From JAJNBA01 sp035512775 (lineage in GTDB: Bacteria; Actinomycetota; UBA4738; HRBIN12): a stretch of DNA of 64,000 bases. The translations under genes were made by a program, and so were the position numbers. This document shows positions 22,937 to 31,521 of the stretch, piece after piece (the first letter of the stretch is position 1; each line of letters starts with the position of its first letter). The stretch is from NCBI GenBank assembly GCA_035512775.1, contig DATKDI010000048.1, positions 27,425 through 91,424 on the forward strand, written 5' to 3'. The notes under the pieces are model-generated. The model saw only the letters and a program-made list of their open reading frames with translations, was not told the origin of the DNA and made no database searches.

Positions 22937-24810
22937 GACGGCTCGCGCTCGCCGTCGGCCTCGCGGCCTGCGTGGTGGTGCCGTCCCTTCTGTTCCTCGC
23001 GCGATACGCCACGTCCGGGACAGGTGTGGCGCCGGCCGGCAGCGACACGCCGCAACACGTCTGGCGGTCCGAGGTGGTGGCAGGGCTCGGCCTCGAGGCC
23101 CTACCGGCGTTCGAAGGCCGAGCGCAGGCGTTGAACACGAACGCGGATCGTCCGGGGTTGCCACTCGTGCTCTCCACCCTGTCGGCCGTCACCCGCGCCG
23201 ATCCCCGCGATCTCGCGTACGTCCTCCCGGCCGTCGCCGCGGCCGCCATCGCGCTGGCGACCGCGGCGCTCGTCGGCGCGATCCCGGGGGTGCCCGGATG
23301 GGGGATCGCCCTCGCCGGCGTGGCGACGGGCGCTTCCGTCCACGTGGCACTCGCCGCGAACGGCTACCTGGACCAACTACTCGTCGAGCCCGTGTTGCTG
23401 CTGGCCGCCGCCGGCGCGCTACGCGCCGCCGCCGGCGGCCCGGGGCGGGCGCTCGGAGCGGCGGCGCTCCTCGCGTCGTGGCTCGTGCACTGGCAGTTCG
23501 CGCTCCTGTTCACGGTGCTCCTGGGGATCCTGGCGCTCGCGTCCCTGCCGGCGTCGCTCCGCGATCGCCGGCAGGGACGCTCGCTCGCCGAGACCGCGTC
23601 GGGACGCGTGGGGACGACCGTCGCCGCCGGCACCGGGCTCGGGATCGCCGCGCTCCTGCTCGGGACGCCAGGGATCCCGCGCGCACCGATCGGTCTCTCG
23701 CGCGGTTCCGTGGAGCGACACCTCTCGGCGCAGCTCCCCGGATACCGTCTGCCCGCGGCCGCCGCCGCCGCGGTCGTCGGCGGCGCGTGGCTGACGGCCG
23801 ACGCGAAGGACCAGTCGCGGCGGCGCGCCGCCTGGCTCCTCGTCCCCTGGGCGCTCGTCCCGGCGGTGGCGGCGCTCGTCTCCCTCGCCGATCGCACGGT
23901 GCCGTTGCCACGCGCCCTGTCCTTCGCGCTGGCCATCCCGCTCCTCGGCTCGGTCGGTCTCGTGGCTGCGGTCGTCTGGGTGCGCGGAAGGTTCGGGAGC
24001 GTCGCCACCGTCGTGGCCGCTGTCGTCGCGGCCGCGGCGTTGGTCTTCTCCGTCACGTTCGCCTGGGAGACCTGGCGGACGAGGAAGCCGTGGAGTGAGG
24101 ACCGAGCTCTGGCCGAGTTCCATTCGCTCGCCCGGTACCTCACCGACGCTGGTCGTCCCGCGATCGTCGTGGTCGACAAGCTCAGAACGGAGGGCGACTT
24201 CGGGACCGTGCGCGTGATGCGGCGGATCCGAGCGGAGCTCCCGGCGCATCTCGCCGTCGGCACGACGATCTATCTCGGCGACCCCGAGCTCCTCCTCGAG
24301 GGGCAACCGACCCTCCGTCCTGACGTGATGGGTTTCGACGAGATCGCTCGGGAGACCTGGCGGGTCGCCCGTCCTCTGCTGTCGAAGGATCCCACCATCG
24401 TGATCCTCCGATCCCATCTCACCGGGTTCGCCCGAGCCGTCGATGTGCACCCCGAGTGGAGGACGAACGGGTGGATGGCCGTCGTCTCCGGCCCCCCGCC
24501 CCCGGCCGCGCGTTCCGTTGCTCCGGAACGACCGTCGGCCGCGTTCCTCGCAGGGTGGTGGGCGTCCTCGCTCGCGGTGATCGCGCTCGTAGGCGCCGGG
24601 TGGGCTGTCCGCTTCGGAGATGGATCCCTCGCGTTGCGCCTCGCGCTGGCACCGGCCGCGGGTGTGGTGGCGCTCGTCCTTGCGGGGCTCCTGGTGGAGC
24701 GGCTCGGGGTGAGGACGGGCGGTGCGGGTGGAGTCGTGATGGTGCTCGTCGTTGCCGCTGCGGGAGCGATCGCCGCCGTCACGCGTCGGCCGCCGGAACC
24801 TTCGGGCTGA
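22933..24810 (+). CDS. Large polytopic membrane protein of unknown function
   Basis: A 625-residue protein starting at a GTG that overlaps the maltokinase-like stop by 4 bases, so the two are translationally coupled. About a dozen Ala/Val/Leu-rich membrane segments lie between residues 5 and 390 and again at about 535-615. The intervening soluble region (about 395-530) contains VVVDKLRTEGDFGTVRVMRR and YLGDPELLLEG. An early loop, AGSDTPQHVWRSEVVAGLG, resembles the first extracytoplasmic loop of GT-C-type glycosyltransferases, with an acidic residue after the first helix. It may be a polyprenyl-linked sugar transferase, but no diagnostic motif is present and I leave the function open. Confidence 0.75.
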   Translation: MRRLALAVGLAACVVVPSLLFLARYATSGTGVAPAGSDTPQHVWRSEVVAGLGLEALPAFEGRAQALNTNADRPGLPLVLSTLSAVTRADPRDLAYVLPAVAAAAIALATAALVGAIPGVPGWGIALAGVATGASVHVALAANGYLDQLLVEPVLLLAAAGALRAAAGGPGRALGAAALLASWLVHWQFALLFTVLLGILALASLPASLRDRRQGRSLAETASGRVGTTVAAGTGLGIAALLLGTPGIPRAPIGLSRGSVERHLSAQLPGYRLPAAAAAAVVGGAWLTADAKDQSRRRAAWLLVPWALVPAVAALVSLADRTVPLPRALSFALAIPLLGSVGLVAAVVWVRGRFGSVATVVAAVVAAAALVFSVTFAWETWRTRKPWSEDRALAEFHSLARYLTDAGRPAIVVVDKLRTEGDFGTVRVMRRIRAELPAHLAVGTTIYLGDPELLLEGQPTLRPDVMGFDEIARETWRVARPLLSKDPTIVILRSHLTGFARAVDVHPEWRTNGWMAVVSGPPPPAARSVAPERPSAAFLAGWWASSLAVIALVGAGWAVRFGDGSLALRLALAPAAGVVALVLAGLLVERLGVRTGGAGGVVMVLVVAAAGAIAAVTRRPPEPSG

Positions 24811-24873
24811 CCCCCCGATGCGCTACCGTCCGGGACGCGGACACGCGCGGGGCACGAGGGAGGCGGCCGGACC

Positions 24874-25401
24874 ATGGCCACACGCCAGGAGGCGATTGAC
24901 ATCCTCGAACGCGGTCATGCGAGGATCCGTCGCCTCACGAAGCAGATCCCGCCCCATTGGATGGCCAGACCGGGCGTGGGCGGCGGGGAGTGGACCCCCA
25001 AGGACCTGCTCGGGCATCTCTGCTTCTGGGAAGAGAAGGTGCTGGAGGCGCTCGCCTCATGGGACTCGGGCGAGCGCGCACCGATCGACCGCGAGATCTA
25101 CGCCGGTTCGATCGGGGCGATCAACGCGGCGGGTGTGCGCGCGCGGTCGAGGCACACGCTCGCTCGGGTGCTCCGGGATTGGGACAACGTGCACGGGGAG
25201 CTTATCCGCGCTCTGAGAGGGATGTCGGACGCCCGCTGGGAGAACCCGGCGACGCCACGTGGTCGGAAGTCGCTCGGGCATCGGATGGGACAGCTCCTCG
25301 TGGGACGGGGTCCGTTCGAGCATGACGATGCGCACGTCAAGGATCTGGAGGAATTCGTCGAGGGGATCCCGGAGGGAGAACGGTCGGAGGTCTCGCGCTA
25401 G
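24874..25401 (+). CDS. DinB/ClbS-like four-helix protein
   Basis: A 175-residue protein of the DinB-like fold. The N-terminal helix pair ends in EWTPKDLLGHLCFWEEKVLE, where the His and the following acidic residues match the first metal-binding helix. The late GRGPFEHDDAHVKDLEEFVE supplies the other His residues. This spacing is typical of the ClbS/DfsB branch, whose named member protects against colibactin; many relatives are uncharacterised thiol-dependent enzymes. The start at 24874 is preceded by a GAGG-type site. Its last 4 bases overlap the convergent L,D-transpeptidase gene. Confidence 0.8.
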   Translation: MATRQEAIDILERGHARIRRLTKQIPPHWMARPGVGGGEWTPKDLLGHLCFWEEKVLEALASWDSGERAPIDREIYAGSIGAINAAGVRARSRHTLARVLRDWDNVHGELIRALRGMSDARWENPATPRGRKSLGHRMGQLLVGRGPFEHDDAHVKDLEEFVEGIPEGERSEVSR

Positions 25402-26240
25402 GCGTGCACGATGACGGGTGTGCCGTACCGCAGCAGAGGGATCAGCCGGTCCAGCGTGGTCTCGGACACACGGACACAACCGGCGCTCGCACTTCGACCG
25501 ATCGACGACGGGTTGTTGGTGCCGTGGATCGCGAGCTGGTTCCCGCCCGTCCAACCTGCGGGAAGTCGAGGCTGGATGCCGCTGATGCCGAACGCGAACG
25601 TTCCATAGGAACCGCCCGAGAACGGCACGCGATCGGTGACGAAGTACTCGCCGACCGGAGTCGGCGTGCTGGACGCGCCGGTGGCGCCGGGGGTTCGGAA
25701 CAGAACCTTTCCGAACTTCCGGACCGTGACCGAGTGCTGCGAGAGGTCCACGTGCACCTGCACGCGTGTCTCGTCTCGGTCCAGGCCACGGAGACGGATC
25801 CAGCCCTCGCGCCGGGGCCATGTATAGGGGAGTTCGACGAGCCCCCAGCGACCGTCGCCCGACACGGTCTCGACCCACGCGACGATCGGGATCCCGTAGT
25901 ACTTGGAGCCCGCGGGGACGACGCCGACCTGCGAAGCGCCCGCACGCGGGCGAGCGTAGGCGGGGAGCGTGCGAGGCACGTGCACGAGGACGTTGACCCA
26001 ACGGTCGACGCGCTCGGCGGCACGCACGATCTGGACGGGGTCGGGCCGGATCCCGGTGGCCGGCAGCCCGATGCCCCGTGGCCGAGGGGTTGCCGCGACC
26101 GTGACCGCAACAGAGGCGCGAACCGAAGCACGGGAGGCGCCCGCCTGGGCGCCGACCATGTTGGCCGCCATCGGCGTGAGCAGCCCGACAGCCAGGGTAA
26201 GGAGGATCGCGAGCTTCGAAGAGTGAGCGTGGCGCCGCAT
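25398..26240 (-). CDS. Secreted L,D-transpeptidase (YkuD domain)
   Basis: A 280-residue exported enzyme. An N-terminal signal sequence (about 1-31) ends near AANMVGAQA. A linker and an SH3-like module follow (about 70-160, with LPAYARPRAGASQVGVVPAG). The YkuD domain (about 165-280) has GATGASSTPTPVGEYFVTD and the catalytic HGTNNPSSIGRSASAGCVRV, with the His and the nucleophilic Cys both present. It should form 3-3 or protein crosslinks in peptidoglycan outside the membrane. It converges on the DinB-like gene and diverges from the aldolase gene. Confidence 0.92.
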   Translation of the reverse strand: MRRHAHSSKLAILLTLAVGLLTPMAANMVGAQAGASRASVRASVAVTVAATPRPRGIGLPATGIRPDPVQIVRAAERVDRWVNVLVHVPRTLPAYARPRAGASQVGVVPAGSKYYGIPIVAWVETVSGDGRWGLVELPYTWPRREGWIRLRGLDRDETRVQVHVDLSQHSVTVRKFGKVLFRTPGATGASSTPTPVGEYFVTDRVPFSGGSYGTFAFGISGIQPRLPAGWTGGNQLAIHGTNNPSSIGRSASAGCVRVSETTLDRLIPLLRYGTPVIVHA

Positions 26241-26352
26241 GTTTCCCTATCGGCGGCTCCATCCGGGTACCTAAGTCGAGGTAGTCGATTGTCCGCCTCG
26301 CTCCGCCCGCCGTAGGCTGGAAACGGTCCGAGACGAGAGAGGAGCAGGCCGG

Positions 26353-27378
26353 ATGGATGCGATGGATCCGATGCGCGAGACCGCCCGTGAGCTGGTCGCC
26401 CCGGGGAAGGGCATCCTGGCGGCGGATGAGTCCGGCGGGACGATCAAGAAGCGATTCGACCAGATCGGTGTCGACTCCACCGAGCAGAGCCGCCGCGACT
26501 ATCGGCAGCTCTTGTTCACCACACCGGGGCTCGGCGAGCACATCTCGGGGGTCATCCTGTTCGACGAGACGATCCGCCAGTCCACCGACGACGGCACGCC
26601 GCTGACCGACGTACTGGAGAAAGCAGGCGTCATCGCCGGGATCAAGGTCGACGCGGGAGCCAAACCGCTCGCCCTCTTCGAGGGCGAGACGGTGACGGAG
26701 GGTCTCGACGGCTTGCGCGAACGGCTCACCGAGTACCGGGAGCTCGGCGCCCGGTTCGCGAAGTGGCGGGCGACGTACTTCATCGGCGACGACCTCCCCA
26801 GCGACTTCGCGGTCCTCGCCAACGGGCACGCGATGGCGCGGTACGCGGCTCTCTGCGAAGAAGCCGGCATCGTGCCCATCGTGGAACCCGAGGTGCTGAT
26901 GGACGGGGATCACGACCTCGCCGCGTGTGAGGCGGCGACCGGGCGCGCGTTGCAGGTCCTCTACGCGCAGATGACCGATCACCGGGTCGATCTCACGGGG
27001 ACGCTGCTGAAGGTGAACATGGTGGTCCCGGGGAAGGGCGCCGCGACGCAGGTCGATGACACCATGATCGCGGAGGCCACCCTGCGCACGCTCCGCGCCC
27101 ATGTCCCCGAGGAGGTGCCGGGGATCGTCTTCCTGTCCGGCGGGATGACGGACGAAGAGGCGACGAGCCGGCTGAACGAGATCAACCGACAGGGTGGCGC
27201 TCCGTGGGGGATCTCGTTCTCCTACGGTCGGGCGCTCCAGCAGGGTCCGCTCAAGGCGTGGGGCGGAAGCGCGTCCAACGTCGAGGCGGCACAGGCTGCT
27301 CTCGCGCATCGTGCCCGGATGAACGGGCTGGCGCGGAACGGCGAGTGGTCACCCTCGATGGAGGAGTCAGCCGCCTGA
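26353..27378 (+). CDS. Fructose-bisphosphate aldolase, class I
   Basis: A 341-residue class I (Schiff-base) aldolase that cleaves fructose 1,6-bisphosphate to triose phosphates. Family motifs are LVAPGKGILAADESGGTIKK near the N-terminus, GVILFDETIRQ, the strand ARFAKWRATY, PIVEPEVLMDGDHD, the Schiff-base lysine segment LLKVNMVVPGKG and FLSGGMTDEEA. The length matches the vertebrate-like class I family found in some actinobacteria. A purine-rich AGAGAGGAG lies just upstream of the ATG. The gene stands alone, with a perfect palindrome 23 bases after its stop. Confidence 0.95.
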   Translation: MDAMDPMRETARELVAPGKGILAADESGGTIKKRFDQIGVDSTEQSRRDYRQLLFTTPGLGEHISGVILFDETIRQSTDDGTPLTDVLEKAGVIAGIKVDAGAKPLALFEGETVTEGLDGLRERLTEYRELGARFAKWRATYFIGDDLPSDFAVLANGHAMARYAALCEEAGIVPIVEPEVLMDGDHDLAACEAATGRALQVLYAQMTDHRVDLTGTLLKVNMVVPGKGAATQVDDTMIAEATLRTLRAHVPEEVPGIVFLSGGMTDEEATSRLNEINRQGGAPWGISFSYGRALQQGPLKAWGGSASNVEAAQAALAHRARMNGLARNGEWSPSMEESAA

Positions 27379-27400
27379 ACCCTTCTGGTCATATCGGGAA

Positions 27401-27420
27401 TGCGATGGGGTCCCATCGCA
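27401..27420. terminator. Perfect 9-bp palindrome after the aldolase gene
   Basis: TGCGATGGG and CCCATCGCA flank a 2-base centre. Wider pairing of GGGAA (27396-27400) with TTCCC further on is possible. It is placed 23 bases past the aldolase stop and 140 bases before the next start. It could act as a terminator stem or as an operator. No U-tract is present, so the terminator label is tentative. Confidence 0.35.
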
Positions 27421-27560
27421 GAGGCTCAGTTCGCGTTCCCATCCCATCGTCGACACGGGCTCCGACCGCGGGATCCGTTGCTCGGGGCATCTCACGATCG
27501 GCATCGGCGGTCGAGTGACACAGGAGCGCTTCTCCCCCGGCGGACGGTAGGGTCCGCCCG

Positions 27561-28547
27561 ATGAAGATCCTGACGATCGGTGGCACGCGGTTCTTCGGAC
27601 GAGCGTTCGTGGAGGATGCGGCACGCCGCGGCCACGAGGTCTCGGTGTTTCACCGCGGGGAATCGGAGCCGGCGGATCTCCCGGACGTCGAACATCTCCA
27701 CGGCGACCGGAAGGACGGACTGGGGACCCTCGGCGGGAGATCGTGGGACGCCGTCCTGGACACATGCGCCTTCGTCCCGCGGGAGGTGAGAGAGGTCGCG
27801 GAAGCGGTCGGCGATCGCGTCGGCCACTACGCGCTGGTTTCCTCGCTCTCGGTCCATCCCGACGACCTCCCGGTGGGGGCCAACGAGAACACGCCCACGC
27901 ACACGCCCCTCGATCCGGACACGGAAGAGGTGACCGACGAGACCTATGGGCCCTTGAAGGTGGCGTGCGAGGCCGAGGCCGCGGCCGCATTCGCGGGGCG
28001 ACTCCTCGTGATCAGGCCGGGCTACATCGTGGGACCCCACGACCCGACCGATCGCTTCACCTACTGGGTACGACGGGCCGCAGCCGGCGGCGAGATGCTC
28101 GCCTCCGGCCCTCCCGACGCGTCGATCCAGGGGATCGACGCCCGGGACCTGGGGACCTTCGTGCTGGATCGGATCGAGGCGTCCGACGCGGACACCTACG
28201 GAGTCGTCGGGCCCGCGGAACCGGCGACGATGGCCGACGTGCTCGGATCCGCCCGTTCGGCGGGCCACGCCGACACGACGTTCGCCTGGGCCGATCAGGG
28301 ATGGGTTCTCGGCCTCGGCGATCGGTACGAGACGTGGTTCCCGATGTGGCACCCGCACGTCCCGGGATTCCACGCGTACGACGCGAAGAAGGCGACCGCG
28401 GCCGGGCTGCGGCCACGACCCTTCGACGAGACGATCGCGGACACGCTCGCGTGGGATCGCGAGCGAGGGTTGCCGCCGCTCGGCGCCGGGATGACGCCGG
28501 AGAAGGAGAGCGAGCTCCTCTCGGAGTGGCGCACGCACGAGGGATGA
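27561..28547 (+). CDS. NAD-dependent epimerase/dehydratase-like protein
   Basis: A 328-residue extended short-chain dehydrogenase. It starts MKILTIGGTRFFGRAFVEDA, a Rossmann nucleotide loop with the GGTRFFG variant found in CSP41- and isoflavone-reductase-like relatives. The usual catalytic YxxxK is represented by TYGPLKVACE, and the substrate domain includes VIRPGYIVGPHDPTDRFTYW. It probably acts on a nucleotide sugar or a small carbonyl compound, but the motif variant makes the substrate unclear. It is followed at 8 bases by the convergent CocE-type hydrolase. Confidence 0.85.
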   Translation: MKILTIGGTRFFGRAFVEDAARRGHEVSVFHRGESEPADLPDVEHLHGDRKDGLGTLGGRSWDAVLDTCAFVPREVREVAEAVGDRVGHYALVSSLSVHPDDLPVGANENTPTHTPLDPDTEEVTDETYGPLKVACEAEAAAAFAGRLLVIRPGYIVGPHDPTDRFTYWVRRAAAGGEMLASGPPDASIQGIDARDLGTFVLDRIEASDADTYGVVGPAEPATMADVLGSARSAGHADTTFAWADQGWVLGLGDRYETWFPMWHPHVPGFHAYDAKKATAAGLRPRPFDETIADTLAWDRERGLPPLGAGMTPEKESELLSEWRTHEG

Positions 28548-28554
28548 GCGCGAG

Positions 28555-30507
28555 CTACTGCAGGTCCCGCGCGGTCGTTCGCTCCCATCGCCGCTCGGCG
28601 ATCCGTTCGTCCCCGTCGTAGACCTCGAGCTCGATCGCCAGGTGCCACCGCTCCGGATCAGATCGGAGCATCGCCCGCGACTCCGTTCGCACCGAGGCCT
28701 CGTCCCAAGAGAGGACGAGCGAGGCACCCGCGCTCGCCCGGCTGTTGCCGGGGTCGTGTGAGCAGACGGTGATCTCGCCCCAATAGTGATCGGATCCATC
28801 GGCGAGCCCGTTCCTCCCGCGAACACCGCCGTGGTCGATCGAGACGCTCCGCTCGCGCGCGAGCACGTCTTCATGGATCTTCCACGTGACCTGCGCGGGT
28901 AGCGACGGTTGAGGCTCGCCCGGCACGAACGTCGGCGGCTCCAGGAGCGGCGGCCCCTCCAGGACGGGCAGGACGAGGGTGGACACCGCGCGATCGATCT
29001 CGATCGTGCCGGCGAAGGGCGGGGGCCACGACGACGGGAAGTCGCTCCCGGCGAGGTCGAGCCGGATCGTGTGTCCCGGCTCGAACACGTACGCGGTCGC
29101 GTCCAGCTCCACGGTTGCCGTCACGTGTGCACCCGGTGTCACCGGCTCCGGCTGCTCGTCGGAGTCGCGATGCGTGAGGTTCAAGATCCCGCGCGTCACC
29201 ATCGCCGACCGGCCGTCGGGCGACACGTCGCAGAGCTTCGCCGACACGAATGCCACCTGAACGGATGAGGCGACCGAGAGTTCCACTCGCGGGCGACCCA
29301 TGATCCCGGTTTCCTCCCGGACCGGCCAGTCGTAGACGAGCGAGAACGCCTCGTCGGGTCGCTGGTCCCACGGCAGACCGAAGGGCAAAGTGGCGGCGCA
29401 CCAGATCGACGCGGTGACGCCCACGTCACCGCGGATGTCGAGGACGTCCTTCGTGCCGGACTCGCCGGCAGCCCTTCCGGGAGCAGCCGCCGCGGAGCTG
29501 AGCCGACGGCGGTCCTCGGTCAGCCGAGCCGGCGGCCACGTCGGCTCGGCTCGCCACTCGCCGGCGTACGTGTCGACGTCCGGCTCCGGGTCGGTCCATC
29601 GCCGCACGAAGATCGAGATCGGAGGCTCGACGTCGATGCTCGTGTCACGACCGAGCCATCGTTGCCACCAATCGATCATCACCGGGACGTGATCGATCCG
29701 CGGCCCCGGCATCGAGAGCCGGGGGCTCATGTGGCTCCAGGGTCCGAAGAGGATCTTCTTGGGACCCTGGAGCCGCTCGAACGCGCGGAACGCCATGTTG
29801 CGATAGCCGTCGGCGTGGCCGGCGATCACCAAGGTCGCCGCTTCGATCGTGGCGTAGTCGAAGAAGACGGATCCGTGCCGCCAGTAGTCGTCCTCGTTCT
29901 GGTGCTCGAGCCATCCCAATTCCCACGGATCGTTCGCGTCGATCCGCCGCCGCCACTCTTCGCGCCAACCCTCGCCGTAGACCGAGGGAACCGGAGGCAG
30001 CGCGATCAACGCCACCATGTACGCGGGATAGTCGAGGAAGTCGATCCCTCGCCGCGCCCCGCCCCCGTAATGGACGTCGTCGGTGTAGCGCCGGTCGGTC
30101 GCGTAGATCGGGATGATCGCCTTCAGGGCCGGCGGGCGGAGCGCGGCAACCTGGAGCGAGTTGAAACCCGAATACGACGTGCCGTACATCCCCACGTTGC
30201 CGTTCGACCAGTCCTGTGCCGCCAGCCAGGCGATCGTCGCGACGTGGTCCTGGAGCTCCCGCGCCGTGTACTCGTCCACCGCGTTCCCCTCGGAGGAGCC
30301 AGTGCCGCGGACGTCCGCACGGCAGACCGCGAGGTTCCCCTCGTCGCAGAGACGCCGGTAGATCGCGGTCGCGTCCGAAAGATCGTCCTTGCGATACGGG
30401 CGGGCCTCGAACACCACCGGCCAGGGCGGAGGCGTCTCAGGGAAGTGGAGGGTGACGGCGATCCTCACTCCGTCGTCCATCTCGAGGAAGCGTCGCTCGT
30501 CGGGCAT
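28555..30507 (-). CDS. CocE/NonD-family alpha/beta hydrolase
   Basis: A 650-residue hydrolase of the X-Pro dipeptidyl-peptidase/cocaine-esterase family. The N-terminal catalytic domain has the oxyanion segment PYRKDDL, the nucleophile elbow GMYGTSYSGFNSL (Ser), the acid region VIAGHADGYRNMAF (Asp) and the catalytic His in LFGPWSHMSPR. The C-terminal jelly-roll domain (about 350-560) has LDLAGSDFP. A further 90-residue extension follows (about 560-650), not seen in the smallest members. It hydrolyses ester or amide bonds of unknown substrates and has no signal peptide. It is convergent with the epimerase-like gene. Confidence 0.9.
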   Translation of the reverse strand: MPDERRFLEMDDGVRIAVTLHFPETPPPWPVVFEARPYRKDDLSDATAIYRRLCDEGNLAVCRADVRGTGSSEGNAVDEYTARELQDHVATIAWLAAQDWSNGNVGMYGTSYSGFNSLQVAALRPPALKAIIPIYATDRRYTDDVHYGGGARRGIDFLDYPAYMVALIALPPVPSVYGEGWREEWRRRIDANDPWELGWLEHQNEDDYWRHGSVFFDYATIEAATLVIAGHADGYRNMAFRAFERLQGPKKILFGPWSHMSPRLSMPGPRIDHVPVMIDWWQRWLGRDTSIDVEPPISIFVRRWTDPEPDVDTYAGEWRAEPTWPPARLTEDRRRLSSAAAAPGRAAGESGTKDVLDIRGDVGVTASIWCAATLPFGLPWDQRPDEAFSLVYDWPVREETGIMGRPRVELSVASSVQVAFVSAKLCDVSPDGRSAMVTRGILNLTHRDSDEQPEPVTPGAHVTATVELDATAYVFEPGHTIRLDLAGSDFPSSWPPPFAGTIEIDRAVSTLVLPVLEGPPLLEPPTFVPGEPQPSLPAQVTWKIHEDVLARERSVSIDHGGVRGRNGLADGSDHYWGEITVCSHDPGNSRASAGASLVLSWDEASVRTESRAMLRSDPERWHLAIELEVYDGDERIAERRWERTTARDLQ

Positions 30508-30611
30508 CGGCGCGCACGGTACAACGTGGAGCTACGCCGGTCATGAACATCCAGGCGTCCGCGGGGATGTCGTTCGCGATCTGGGGGCCGTGGGCGAGGC
30601 TCGGCATCTGA

Positions 30612-31403
30612 TCATCGAGATCGCTCGACGGCCGCTCGCCGCTTGGGGTCCGAACGTGCCGCGCGTGTCTGCTCGGCCGATGGCTCCGGCTCGACCCAGA
30701 TGAGACGCGCGACCTCTGTGCCGATAGGCCTCGTCTTGTTACCGACCTCCACGGGCACGGCCTGGACGCTCTCGTCGGCGTCGGTGACCGTGATCCGGGC
30801 CCCGGTCACCAACCCGTACGCGTCGAGCTCTCGCAGCAGGTCCGGTGCGTCGTGCTCGGCGACCTCGGATACACGCCGAACCATGGCGGGCACGCCGGGC
30901 TCGAGGTCCGCGAGTGGGACGAGCTCACCGTAGGGTGGCTCCCGCCCAGGGATCACGTTGCCGTGCGGGCACGTGGTCGGATGTCCGAGCAGCTCGTCCA
31001 ACCGGTCGGCGACCCGCTCCGACATTCCTGTCGCGAGAAGCTGTGCCTCTTGGTCGGCCGCGGCCCAATCCAGGCCGAGCACGTCCGTCAACCATCTCTC
31101 CAGGAGTCGATGGACGCGTACGATCGCCACGGCAAGCGCTTCCCCCTCGGGCGTGAGCGTCACACTTCGATTTGAGCCGATCGTCAGCCAGTCGTCGCGG
31201 GCTAAGCGCTGGAGTGTGACGGTGACCGTGGATGCGCTCACCCCCATCCATTCGGCGAGCCGCCCAGGCCTGACCCGTCCCTCCTCGTAGCGGATGTAGA
31301 AGATGGTCTCGACGTAGTGCTTGACCGTCTCCATCCGCACAGCGCGACCGGCGGACCCTCCCGCATGGGTCTTCGACCGAGCACTGGTCTTCGATCGAGG
31401 CAT
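30612..31403 (-). CDS. DtxR/MntR-family metal-dependent regulator
   Basis: A 263-residue repressor. After a basic N-terminal extension (about 1-22) comes the winged HTH with METVKHYVETIFYIRYEEG and RLAEWMGVSASTVTVTLQRL. The metal-binding and dimerisation region has HRLLERWLTDVLGLDW and HPTTCPHGN. The C-terminal part is an SH3/FeoA-like domain. Members repress iron or manganese uptake genes when loaded with Fe2+ or Mn2+. It diverges from a ferric-iron ABC operon, and two inverted repeats lie between them. Iron is therefore the likelier signal, although sequence alone does not exclude manganese. Confidence 0.9.
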   Translation of the reverse strand: MPRSKTSARSKTHAGGSAGRAVRMETVKHYVETIFYIRYEEGRVRPGRLAEWMGVSASTVTVTLQRLARDDWLTIGSNRSVTLTPEGEALAVAIVRVHRLLERWLTDVLGLDWAAADQEAQLLATGMSERVADRLDELLGHPTTCPHGNVIPGREPPYGELVPLADLEPGVPAMVRRVSEVAEHDAPDLLRELDAYGLVTGARITVTDADESVQAVPVEVGNKTRPIGTEVARLIWVEPEPSAEQTRAARSDPKRRAAVERSR

Positions 31404-31443
31404 GTGCGCATCCTAGCTGGGCCGGGATTCACTCCTGCTGCGG

Positions 31444-31463
31444 TTGACGCTTCGACGCGTCAA
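31444..31463. promoter_or_regulatory. Inverted repeat over the -35 element, candidate operator
   Basis: TTGACGC and GCGTCAA form a perfect 7-bp inverted repeat with a 6-base spacer. Its left half is also a -35-like TTGACG, followed after 18 bases by TAGAGT (31468-31473), a plausible -10. A regulator bound here would block the promoter of the iron transporter. The divergent DtxR-family protein is the obvious candidate. Confidence 0.55.
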
Positions 31464-31474
31464 AGCCTAGAGTT

Positions 31475-31493
31475 TCCGACTCTGAAGGTCGGA
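31475..31493. promoter_or_regulatory. Second inverted repeat downstream of the -10 element
   Basis: TCCGAC and GTCGGA form a perfect 6-bp inverted repeat with a 7-base spacer, just after the proposed -10 and 28 bases before the TTG start. Its sequence differs from the first repeat. It may be a second operator or a short leader hairpin. Confidence 0.4.
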
Positions 31494-31521
31494 TTCATCT
31501 TCACATCCACAGGAGGAGCAG

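Noticed and set aside
25057..27309. 750-residue minus-strand open frame across the DinB-like, L,D-transpeptidase and aldolase region
   Set aside because: It overlaps three genes with clear catalytic motifs, partly in an alternate frame on the same strand; high-GC artefact.
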